Below are positions 33,649 through 43,194 of a stretch of 64,000 nt of DNA, one piece after another (the first letter of the stretch is position 1; every line of letters begins with the position of its first letter). The stretch spans positions 102,756,239 through 102,820,238 of the forward strand of contig NC_081413.1 of assembly GCF_030272615.1 (NCBI RefSeq), read 5' to 3'. Source of the DNA: Cryptomeria japonica. Lineage: Eukaryota; Streptophyta; Pinopsida; Cupressales; Cupressaceae. A model generated the notes under the pieces. It made no database searches, was not told where the DNA came from, and saw only the letters and a program-made list of their open reading frames with translations. A program made the position numbers and the translations under genes.

Positions 33649-34804
33649 TAAGGAATACTAAGAGGGGGGGGGGTGAATTAGTATGCCCAAAAAATTAACC
33701 AAACTCTTAAGCAATTTTACTACAAACTGATATAGTAGTTTAAACAACAAACCGGTTAAAACACAAAAAAGCCAAATAGAAAATAGAGAATTCACCCACA
33801 TAATCACAATAAACGTAAGACAAGATATTTTGATGTGGAAACCCAAATGAGAAAAACCATGGTGAGTATAACTCACAAGTCAACTATCTGTAGAATAGTA
33901 ACCAGACTGGTTAAGGTCAGACCGGTTAAGGCCTTACAATGTTCTTCACCAGAATAGATCCTGTTGGGAATCCATATCTCTGTTAGGAGATAAGTCCTGT
34001 TAAAGACTACCCTATTAAAGGATTTTAAATCCACAAATGTGAACCACCTTGTTAGAGGATTTACAAAAGGCTTGATTGGGCCTACTCGGTTAAGGGTTTC
34101 AGACTTATCGAAGAGATTAGTAATCAACAAGTGAATGATCTAGAAAGTAGCACATAATGCTTGATTAGATCCTTGACTACTCTATGTTAATACATTGCAA
34201 CATTACTTCAATCTTCTATCCTTTACATGTTCAATCTCTATCGCACGATGCTTCTATAACAACTTTTCTCTTCAATCTACACACACGCACATACATTTTC
34301 TTTTTTAAAACCCTAGACATGATGTCCTTAAATAGGAAGCTGATTTCATGTTAGTCCAATGAGATTGGATTATAATTTCCTAGGTTTGAAGTAGCTAGAA
34401 ACATTTGGTAACATGACATAGAAGCATCGCCAAAGTGTCGGTGGATGATAACTCATCACACTCTACAAGTTTACCGGTTGAGTCACCGCATCGGTGATGG
34501 TGGATGATAACTCCTCACACTTTACAGTTTTACTGGTTTAACACAGTATACCGATTACTAGTAAACAAAGACTGGTAAACTGGAACATAGTGTTCCGATC
34601 AAAATGATTGACTGCCACTAGGGGTCCTCATTCCACTTGAGGTCTTCATACTGCTTGATGTCTTCGGTCATGCTTTGACTGGTAAGCATTTTCTGCAAAA
34701 CACCGATAGTCTTCTACAAACAAAGACTATACATTTAATGGCATATAAAATAAGTGTGTGTCCATCATTGACAATCACAACTAAACATCATCAAAATATC
34801 AACA
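33649..34804 (-). repeat. 5' LTR of the non-autonomous element
   Basis: About 1156 bases. It ends taaggaatactaag at the primer-site side (expected TG now TA) followed by a run of ten G, and starts TGTTGATATTTTG on the minus strand. It contains gtggaaacccaaatgag near 33836, parallel to the copia-1 LTR. Confidence 0.78.
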
Positions 34805-34830
34805 GTCTCCTCTATGAATAAAGAAAAATA

Positions 34831-36342
34831 CAATGTTAATATAGTCAAAATTTTAGAGTTGGACACTTGATTTTGCATTTGAAAATCATCAAGAAAATAT
34901 GTTTGAAATATCCTAAAGCTTTAAATCTCTTTGTTCCTCAATATTCAAATGTTTTAATTTATAATTGACCTATTCAATCTAGTTTTAAACCCTTTAAATT
35001 GTAACTCAAAGTATTCTTAAGTCATTGGTTGACTGACTCCTCATATTAGGAAATTACCTTTCATCTAGTTTGAAAATGTACCTAAGGTATGTTTTAATTG
35101 TTTACACATTATGTCTCTTGTCCCTTAATCATCCTTGTTTCATGTAGTAACATAAAAGCCTCTATGTGTTTTAATTTTTTACTTAAGTGATGGCTCATCT
35201 CCCACCCCCATAATTGTTAGCCAAGCATTGTTTTAGCACTTGCAAGATGAGAGAGAGACCCCATGTGTCCTAAGTTCTAACATTTTGCAAAGAGAACTCG
35301 ACCCCCACATCATTGCAAGGGTTGGCCTTAAGTGTCCTTAGCCCTTGTAGGTGCATGGAGTAGTCAAAGGAAGCAGTCATCCTCAAAGGGTTAATAGTTC
35401 CCCAAAACCCTGCATAGCCAAGGATAACATCAACAATGAAGTGGCAAGATGGTGGGGAACAAGAAAGGTAACTGCATGTTTGGCCTAGTAGTTACACCAT
35501 AGTCTGGCTCGTTAGTGAATATAGCTATATAATGACTTGCAAGATGATGGGAGTGTTAACCATAGAAAGTAATGGTTAAGGGAAAAGGAGACCCCACAAC
35601 CTTGCAATATTTCCATGTCAAAGGTTTGTGAGATTACAAGAGCACAAGAAGAAACTGCATAATCCATGGGTCTAGTTTAGAGAATGAAAGAATTGTGTGC
35701 CCCGCGTTCTTACGAGTTTGATGACAAGGATTGTGAATGTATTATGGGATAGTAGGATGAGGATGCATATCAAATGGGCTTGGTTTTAGGAACAAAGTAA
35801 GGGACACCATAGTCCTGCAAGGAGATGGAAGATGGTACTTGCATGACCCGTGGGCATGCGAGAAAGAGGTAAACAAAACAAGGCTACCAATATGGAAAAA
35901 GATAGCCAATTCACCTAGTCAAAAGGGAAATGAATTAATTAGAGCCATTGATGAAGTTAGATCAACAAATGAAATTTGAAAAGGTAACACAATTATCGAT
36001 TCAATTAATTTTCCACATGGTTCAAACTTAAATTAAGACATGACTGCAACCAACTTGCAATATGGCTAAATAAATCCTTAATTAATCAAATATTTTTCTC
36101 ATTTTGTATCTAAGCAATCAAACTTGAAGAGCTCTACAACAAAGAAGGCAACTAAGGCAATTCTCTGCACTAGCTAGGGTTCGAAGAAGTACATAAAAAT
36201 AATAAGTCGTTTGTTCCATTCTATAGGTGAATTCAAGGTGAATTGCGTTACTGTTTGTGTTAAAAGTATTACTTGAATATTCTTTGAGTTTATTAGAAGC
36301 AAGAAAAAACCTAGGTAGTTTTAGTTAGCCATATTTATCAAA
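34831..36342. other. Stretch with no clear gene inside the LTR-C region
   Basis: A/T-rich with scattered stops in all frames. It precedes the decayed plus-strand ORF at 36343 and may be its leader. Nothing else recognised. Confidence 0.35.
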
Positions 36343-37066
36343 ATGCCTAAGTCCGGTAAAGCTTTGGGTTCAAAAGAGAAAAAGTGACCACTTCAGAATT
36401 GCATTTTAGATATCTTACCAAAATTAGATGATAAGGGCCACAAAAAATTGTTTAGAGATGCAAAAATACCAGTCTCAAGATGGGACTTATTTTTAAATTT
36501 CTACTACAACAAATAAGAAGATGTCCCTATTTCAAATCCATGGACATTTCACTTGGCCAAGCTTGTTGTCCCCTATGTCTTCATTGATGTCGATCTAGTT
36601 AGAATTCTAGCCAAGTCTTACCACTCAACGACCAAAGTGATTAGAAGGCTTGATGGTTCTCCATTAGTGATCTTAACACAAAGCTTCAATCATAGAATCA
36701 TTCATTCTAAATAGACAAGCTTCAGTGCAAATCAGTTTTGACAAGCTTAGGTGCGATTATGCAAGACTCAAGAAAACCTATAGAAGGGATGAGCTCCCAA
36801 TGTACATCAAGAAGGGGTCCATAACAAAAGAAATATTCCAATCCCATTAAATGAGAAAGAACCCTTTAGGGTTGATGAATTTGAAAGATAGTTTGCTAGA
36901 ACATACTATGCCTTGTGTCAAGTTTTAGGAAGTGATGCTAAAGAAAGAATGGCAATTTAATTGATGATGATGGCAATGAGGATTTAGAACCTTGGGGTGA
37001 ATATTGAATTTTATTTTTCTACAAGTGATGGTGGAACTACATACTACACTGATGCAAGAAAGGTAT
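36343..37066 (+). pseudogene. Decayed plus-strand ORF of unknown family
   Basis: Starting at ATG 36343-36345 (MPKSGKALGSKEKK) the plus strand reads as protein for over 200 codons despite stops: ILDILPKLDDKGHKKLFRDA, ISNPWTFHLAKLVVPYVFID, TTKVIRRLDGSPLVIL. A frame change follows near 36715, then KLRCDYARLKKTYRRDELPM, RTYYALCQVLGSDAKERM and NLGVNIEFYF. The long protein-like composition between stops argues it was once coding. I do not know the family; in a region made of LTR elements it is probably an element-borne protein. It lies antisense to the surrounding LTR. Confidence 0.5.
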
Positions 37067-37084
37067 CAATGATAAAAAGGTCAT

Positions 37085-37260
37085 CTTTAGACACTACAAT
37101 CCTTCTTTCATGAACAAGAATTGACAATGAAACTCTACAAAGATCAACATGGAGAGATGCAAATAAAAAACTAAGAAAATTTAAAAATTTGAAGCAAACA
37201 AACTAAGTTTTTTTTGTTGTTGATGTCAATTGCTGATTCACCCAATACGCTCCTGCATCA
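37085..37260 (-). repeat. LTR copy C, terminal part
   Basis: Similar to 25129-25299 of copy B (gaaactctacaaagatcaa in both; both end in gctyctgcatca). Flanked on the right by ctattg. Confidence 0.6.
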
Positions 37261-37698
37261 CTATTGATATGCTAATTTTTATTCATGACAAAATATAGTA
37301 ACAGAGTGACCAATAGTTGTTATTCAAACCTATGCTAACATTTCTATTTCACTAAGAGGTAAGGGTGGAGGTCAAAAATATCCAAGGAAGTTAAACATAT
37401 AACCTAAATTTCAATAAGACAAATAGAACAAACTATTTATTTCTATAAAATAATAAGGTCATGCCATTCCCTCTGAGTATGAGAAGAAATTAAGATAAAG
37501 AACATTTTCATTTGAAATATGCTATTTCACCTTGATAATTTAATTGCTATGTAATATAATCTCCCATAATTGATTTGATTATAATAAATATAATTTAATT
37601 TTTAACTTATTTACTAATAATACTATTTTAAAAATTTGAGCAATATTTTTTCATTATTAAAAGATACAAAAATTAATTTGAATAATAAGATATACTAC
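37261..37698. other. AT-rich non-genic stretch
   Basis: No gene or element end recognised; strongly A/T-rich from 37500. Confidence 0.4.
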
Positions 37699-38412
37699 AA
37701 CATTATAAATAATTTGGCTTTCTAAAACTGAATATTCAAGAAAGTTGGCGTTCTTATGATCTTTTTCCTCTGGATCTTGTGGGGTTGAATGATGTTTGTG
37801 ATGTTCAATTGGTGGTTTGTCTCTCTTCAATTCCTATTGAGGTGGGCTATGTTCCTATGGAGGTGGAGCGGAATTTCCTGGATGGGAGCTGACTTTCAGA
37901 TGGATTGTCTTTGTTGGTTTCAACCTGTTGGTTTTGGGAGCCATATCAAAACCCAATATGAAGGTTTGGGGAGCCTGTCAAAATCCCCTAGTTCTAGATT
38001 GTTCCTTTATTCTTTTCTTTAAAATTATAATTGTTATGGTTTTGGGATACTTTCCCAAAGCAAATGTTTAGGTTATGGGTGCTTGGAAAAACCCTTGGTA
38101 CTTATTGCAGGTTAAGGGAGTCTTGATAAAACCCTTGGATTATCTTGTATTGACATCCTTTGGTGTTGTTTGAGCCACTAAGAGTATGGCTTCGACCTTC
38201 TTTTTTTAGTTGGTTATTCAATAGTTATACTTTGATGTTTTGGCTAAGTTTGGGTTGTTGGTTGTCTTTGATGTATCATTTGGCAGTGTTCTTCTTTGGG
38301 TTTCAGATCCTTGTAAATTTGAGGGTTTCAGGTCCCTTCAAAACCTATTGTAAGGGGTTTTGGGTCCCCTCAAAACCTGTTTAATCCTAATAAAAAACAT
38401 TATAAATAATTT
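37699..38412 (+). mobile_element. 5'-truncated LINE 3' end with 17-bp target-site duplication
   Basis: The insert 37716-38395 is flanked by perfect copies of aacattataaataattt (37699-37715 and 38396-38412). It ends taatcctaataaaaa, an A-rich tail as LINEs leave. The body repeats a motif like gggtcccctcaaaacc (37938, 37967, 38086, 38125, 38334 and 38366, approximately), a pattern of a 3' untranslated region. No RT remains. The open frames at 37789-38022 and 38160-38384 are not meaningful genes. Confidence 0.75.
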
Positions 38413-38785
38413 TAATACTCCCAAGAGGTTTACTAATCTCTCAACTCCATTTACAAAAGGGTTGGTTACTTTATTCTATTATATAGCTAATAACATTAAA
38501 CTATATCATACTCCAATTTTATACCCATTAATAGTGTGTGTGTCTATGCATAATTTTTACTCAATTATTATATTTTCATCTATCAATACAAATATTCAAC
38601 CCAATTTATTTGTATATTCCAATTTTTTAATCCCATTCAATATATCTATTGGACATTTAAACATGATATTCAAATTCCTTATGTACTCAAATTTCTATAT
38701 GTAGTAATAGTTTGGATATAACAAATATGAAAATATATAAACCAATATTATATACTAAATCAAATCATAAATATCAACATAAAGC
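38413..38785. other. AT-rich non-genic stretch
   Basis: No gene or element end recognised. Confidence 0.4.
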
Positions 38786-39054
38786 AATTAAATACTTTTT
38801 TTTTTGGTAACTATGGGTATCCCTGCAACCTAAGTCTAGTGCCCAACCTGCCTAACCTTGAGTTTACTTGCTAGCAAGTTAGGGTTCATGAAGGAGTGAT
38901 CTTGAGGTGAGACTAATCCTTGGGGATGTACCAAGCTTCCCATAAGACAAGTGCATAGGGTGATTCCAGACCTCAGAGTTGAACCTGAGGGCAATGGGAA
39001 GTAAACCCATGGTCCAAGCCAACTCTACTACCCATTTGGGCTAATTAGATACTT
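38786..39054 (-). mobile_element. tRNA-like SINE with target-site duplication
   Basis: The minus-strand insert (38798-39042, about 245 bases) is flanked by aattaaatactt (38786-38797) and aattagatactt (39043-39054), 11 of 12 bases equal. On the minus strand it begins with an A-box-like TAGTAGAGTTGG (plus 39019-39030) and has a B box AGGTTCAACTC (plus 38976-38986), correctly spaced for an internal RNA polymerase III promoter. It ends in a short A tail (T-run at 38797-38805 on the plus strand). Confidence 0.75.
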
Positions 39055-39329
39055 GAATTTTATTTGTATATAAATATTGGTTAAATAGAAAAGACCAAGC
39101 AAATATATTCAACAATAACCATATTTTCTACTCATCATAATCATTTCATTAAAATATGTACGTGTGTTTAGGAATGGATAGTGGAAATCATGAGAGGAGT
39201 AATCGTTGAGTAGAGAAGAAGGGAAAATAGTATGGGGTGTTTCTATTATAAGAGCTCAAATAAACTAGTAACAAAGGGTGTAGATTCATTTCAAAAATAT
39301 TGAAGGGTGTTATTGAAGGATTGGAATAC
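39055..39329. other. Non-genic stretch, possibly old copia LTR
   Basis: No gene seen. Before the insertion at 39335 it was contiguous with 41622-42116, which ends like a copia LTR. Confidence 0.35.
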
Positions 39330-39334
39330 ATATA

Positions 39335-39662
39335 TGTTAGAGTAATCTTTTATTAGCTAATAATTAATTATTTAATTATTAGTCTATTATACTCTATGCT
39401 TAAGCTAAACTTAGGAATCTTATAATTCTTTAGGGTTTTCACCTTTAGGGTTTTGAGTATCCTTTTATAAGGATTCTCTCTTTGTATTTGCATTACAACT
39501 GTAATTATTGAATTGCATTCTTGTTGCATAATCAATATGACTCCTCTTTTCTGGATCTCTGAATTCTAGCCTCCATAGCTTTTCTGCTTCTCTCCTTCTG
39601 TGACAGGTTTGCATGCAGGTGATTTTTGGGAGCTGTAGAGTTGATTTTCCTCAACTCCAATA
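39335..39662 (+). repeat. 5' LTR of the small non-autonomous element
   Basis: TGTTAGAGTAATC...CTCCAATA; 328 bases. The family end is ACA, here ATA in both copies. Confidence 0.85.
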
Positions 39663-39674
39663 TGGTATCAGAGC
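39663..39674 (+). other. Primer-binding site (initiator tRNA-Met type)
   Basis: tggtatcagagc directly after the LTR. Confidence 0.85.
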
Positions 39675-41278
39675 TCCAGATCTCCATGCCCCTATTCTCT
39701 TCATGAGAGATTTTGAGCCTTGTTTTTCAGATCTATGCATTTGGGGGTTTGTGCAGTTTTTTTTTTTCTATTTCTAGGGGTAGCTGATGTTTTGGTACAT
39801 TTTGGTGCCAAAAGGACCTCACAGTTGGATTCAGAAGGCTGATTCCATGGATTGTGATATATAATCTGCCTATTTTCGTTGACATGTGCATGATTTTTTA
39901 TTGGCACATTTTTCCGAGGTATGAAAATCCATATGGCTATACCTGCAAATGCGTCAAAAAAATTTCGTCAAATTTTTTTTTTTTTTTTTTGCCCTCTTTA
40001 TGCCCTAAAAGAGGGGTTTTTTAAATTTTGGTTGTAACTTAGGCATACGGGGGAACTTTTTGACAAATCTTATATCATCAGAAAGCTCTTTCCGAGCTCT
40101 ATCTAGATCTAGAGGTTTGAACTATTTATTTTTGTTTCTTGATGGTGTTTGTTTTTTTTCTGTCAAAGCCAAAGGTTCTTTTTTGTACTTCGGGAGATAA
40201 CTTGAGCATCCGAACTCCGTTTTTTGAAAATTTTATATCGTTGGAAATCTTGTTTTGTGTTATTTCCATTCATATAAGTTTTTATTTCTAAATTAAGCTC
40301 TAGGTATATTTTATTCATTTTTTTTTCTTTTCAACACTTTGGTGAATATCTTAGATGTTTCAGGTCCTGGGATCTCTCTCTTTGAGTAGGATGTCTCATC
40401 TTTGGCTATTCTTTTTGTTTCCAATCTTCTGTCTCTTCTGATCATTATAGTATTTTATTTATGCAAATGCACTGAGATAAAGTGCCACCATGCATTGTAT
40501 ACTTGGGATCTTGCACATCTTGTGCCTTATTGTACACGCACTACTTATAAAGTGCAATGGGGGGCTGATGTTTGCCTTTGTTTGTCATCTACCTTTGTCA
40601 TGTGAGTGTTCCTTCCATGACATTAGCCTCATGATGTGTGTCAAGTGAGTGTTCCTTCCATGACACTATGTACTTTCTCAGTACCTTCGTTGTTCCTGGT
40701 TCTTCGTCATGCAATTCTTCTTGGCTGTTCTTTTCAGTGTACCTGTCCCTCTTCCTTTTCAGCATTATAGGGAGGTTTGTCCTATTTTTCTAATGCTTCT
40801 TCGATTGATCAGCTCTTCAGGCTTTGGTGTTTCATGTCATCTGTATCTTCGAATTCATTTGTTTGCCTTAGTTTTCCATTTGATTCGAGTAGTGTCATTT
40901 GAGGGCACTCATGCAGATTACAATATTCTCTACCTGGTCATGTTCTATTTCAGTGGAGGTTCTTTAGATCAGCAATTACTCTTTGACAGTGTTTGCAGCT
41001 ATTTCATGCTTCAGTGGTGTTCTTCATGTGTTTTTTGTTCCTATCTTCTGAAACACTCTTGTTTGGAGGCTTCTTAGTCCTCCACTTGAGCTTTCATCTC
41101 TTCTTGAAGAGGATTTTTATTCCCACAGGGTTTTCTCCCTTTTCTCCACTTTACAGAGATTTTATTGTACTTGGGTACCTCATCAGGCCTATTTGTCGAG
41201 ACCCATTGTTGCTTTCATGCATTGTTTTACATGCTTTTTTAGTCCTTAGTTGTTTTTTAGCTACTCACTAAGTTCATC
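39675..41278 (+). other. Non-coding interior of the small element
   Basis: No retroelement protein in any frame. T-rich. It contains a leader with the words tatatcatcagaaagctc and tatatcgttggaaatc, and a 22-base direct repeat (gtgagtgttccttccatgac near 40600 and 40647). Open frames at 40402-40605, 40709-41077 and 40993-41271 lack any family feature. Confidence 0.55.
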
Positions 41279-41288
41279 TTAAGGGGGG
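41279..41288 (+). other. Polypurine tract of the small element
   Basis: ttaagggggg immediately before the 3' LTR. Confidence 0.8.
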
Positions 41289-41616
41289 TGTTAGAGTAAT
41301 CTTTTATCAACTAATAATTATTTATTTAATTATTAGTCTATTATACTCGATGCTTAAGCTAAACTTAGGAATCTTATAATTCTTTAGGGCTTTCACCTTT
41401 AGGGTTTCGAGTATTCTTTTATAAGGATTATCTCTTTGTATTTGCATAAAAAGTGTAATTATTGAATTTCATTCTTTTTGCACAATCAATATGACTCCTC
41501 TTTTTTGGATCTCTGAATTTTGGCCTCCATAGCTTTTCTTCTTCTCTCCTTCTATGACAAGTTTGTATGCAGGTGATCTTTGGGAGATTTAGAGTTGATT
41601 TTCCTCAACTCCAATA
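41289..41616 (+). repeat. 3' LTR of the small non-autonomous element
   Basis: Same length and termini as the 5' LTR; followed by the duplicated target atata. Confidence 0.85.
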
Positions 41617-41621
41617 ATATA

Positions 41622-42126
41622 TTTTCCAACTTGTTATAATGAAGAAAATATATTCTTTTTTTATTGTTTTCATCTAAAGTTTTAACTTTTCAACACTACT
41701 CATTAGATAAGATGTATTTTTATGAACTATAAATTTCTTACTAAGAAAAAAACTAAATGAAATATTATCAAGATAAATTATATAATTTTTAAGAGTTTTG
41801 ATATCATATAAGAGCCACATAATAGACTCAAAGCAACTAAGATCACTTACAAAACTAAAAGCAACCTTCCACAAGAGAGTATCAAGAAATGAATGTTATA
41901 TAATGCAATAAATCCAAGATATAAATGGAATAACTAATGTATAGGATAAACCTTTCTAATATAGGTAAGATAAAAGATAGAGAAACATAGGATCATGAAA
42001 AGTGCCACAATCATATCACATGAGACATAAAAATTATATGACCTAAATATTCGTTATGTAAACTTAATGAACTAAGATGGGAAGTAATAAGGTAATAAAC
42101 ATTGTTCACACCAACACCCCCTTAAG
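41622..42126 (-). mobile_element. Probable LTR end and polypurine tract of an older minus-strand copia element
   Basis: Plus strand gttcacaccaaca ends at 42116 and is followed by cccccttaag (42117-42126): on the minus strand CTTAAGGGGG then TGTTGGTGTGAAC, the usual polypurine-tract/LTR junction. The other LTR border and the partner LTR were not found. Confidence 0.4.
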
Positions 42127-43190
42127 TGTAGCAAAGGGAGAAACAAAAAAATGAATAATAAAATGATAGCTCTAAATAAAAAGGTCTTCTTAGGTACCCA
42201 TGTACAAAATAAATATCACAAAAATAGTAAAGGAGGAAAAATCATAAGAAAAAAAACCCTTCTTGAAAGAGAAAAACATGAAAAAAAATATGTACATGTT
42301 ATATAAGTAGGAATCAACATGAACTCCTAAGGACTACATCCATCGTGAATATATAATCAATATTATCTCCATAGGAGAGAAAGAGATGGATTATGTATCC
42401 CCTACAAATAAGTAGCTCTTACATCAATGGTGCATGCTAGAAGTTGAATGTTGAAGAGCTGGACTATATATCTCCTACAAAGAAGTAGCTCTTGTATCAA
42501 TGGTGCATGCTAAAAGATGAAAGTTGAAAAGTGTCCAAAAATTAGAAAATATCATTTCTCCCATTGGGAATAAAAAATACAAAGGACTGCATCCAATATG
42601 AATGTACAATTAATATGATCCCCATAAGAGAGAAATAGATAGATTATGTATCCCCCTACAAAGAAGTAGTTTAGGTATCAATAATGCATGCTAAAAGATG
42701 AATGTTAAAAGGATTCCAAAATTAAAAAATAGAGTATTTCCCATTAGGAATTAAAAAAATCCAGTGATATATGTTAAAAAAATCCAAATCCAACAAGAGA
42801 TATGAGGGAATAATTCTCACATGATGTGTACCTCTAAAAGTTATCCAAGTGTCCAAATATCAAAATTGAAGGATATTAGAATGCAATGAGGTGAAACTAG
42901 TCCAGAAACCTATGAAGAATTGTGAAGATCAATCTACAAAGATAAATTTGATGTGATAACATAAATGTTGTAAATTTCATAAAAATAAAATAAAAATCCT
43001 CAAGCGTATCCTCTAAATTTGTGAGATGGGACTCACAAAATAAAGATTAATACCTATCAAAGAAACACCCCTCTAAATATTTCAATGCAATCAAGGTTTC
43101 CATAGTCACAATTACAATGTCGATGGGAGAAACAATTCCAGGTGTCACCAACCACCATCAAGAGATTAAAAAAAATGCTTGTGCAATGCA
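42127..43190. other. AT-rich stretch with a partial tandem duplication
   Basis: No intact gene. A segment of about 125 bases at 42331-42455 recurs at 42584-42710, with a shorter third copy at 42456-42532 (shared words ctacaaagaagtagct, caatggtgcatgct). Probably internal or 3' untranslated sequence of the decayed minus-strand copia element. Confidence 0.45.
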
Positions 43191-43194
43191 TAAC

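Larger units (their letters stand above)
27398..34804 (-). mobile_element. Non-autonomous LTR retrotransposon with gag-like and unknown ORFs, no pol
   Basis: Right (5') LTR 33649-34804, initiator-Met primer site ending at 33646, polypurine tract at 28284, left (3') LTR 27398-28283. The 5.35 kb interior encodes a coiled-coil plus zinc-knuckle gag-like protein and a long second ORF with a Glu/Lys-rich tract. I could not find protease, integrase, RT or RNase H in any frame. Termini (TGTTGG start), primer site and polypurine tract match copia-1, whose class of proteins could mobilise it. The left LTR lacks about 295 bases at its outer end. No flanking duplication is visible, consistent with a deletion across that junction. 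Confidence 0.75.
22455..37260 (-). mobile_element. Tandem LTR array of a minus-strand retroelement family, interrupted by a later insertion
   Basis: Three related blocks (22455-23240, 23731-25299, and 26588-27397 with 37085-37260) share long similarity, e.g. the ctctccatatagatgctttct word near 22605, 24195 and 27025. The second and third are preceded on their low side by a similar non-LTR segment ending in a primer-site-like sequence. The pattern LTR-internal-LTR-internal-LTR suggests two elements sharing the middle LTR. I found no pol. The internal parts are short (about 480 and 1275 bases), so they are deleted or non-autonomous copies. Confidence 0.6.
39330..41621 (+). mobile_element. Complete non-autonomous LTR retrotransposon related to copia-3
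   Basis: Two LTRs of exactly 328 bases (39335-39662 and 41289-41616), primer site 39663-39674, polypurine tract 41279-41288, and a 5-bp duplication atata on both sides (39330-39334, 41617-41621). The interior is 1626 bases with no gag, protease, integrase or RT. LTR ends (TGTTAGAGTAATC start) and the roughly 200 bases before the 3' LTR resemble the minus-strand copia-3 at 44970-51070, so it is a deletion-type dependant of that family. The LTRs differ at roughly 25 positions by eye, so it is not recent. Confidence 0.85.

Noticed and set aside
37789-38384. Two plus-strand ORFs in the LINE tail
   Set aside because: No LINE or host protein motif; the region is a 3' untranslated sequence.
40402-41271. 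ORFs inside the small non-autonomous element
   Set aside because: T-rich DNA gives hydrophobic frames; no retroelement domain and no shared frame with copia-3 proteins.
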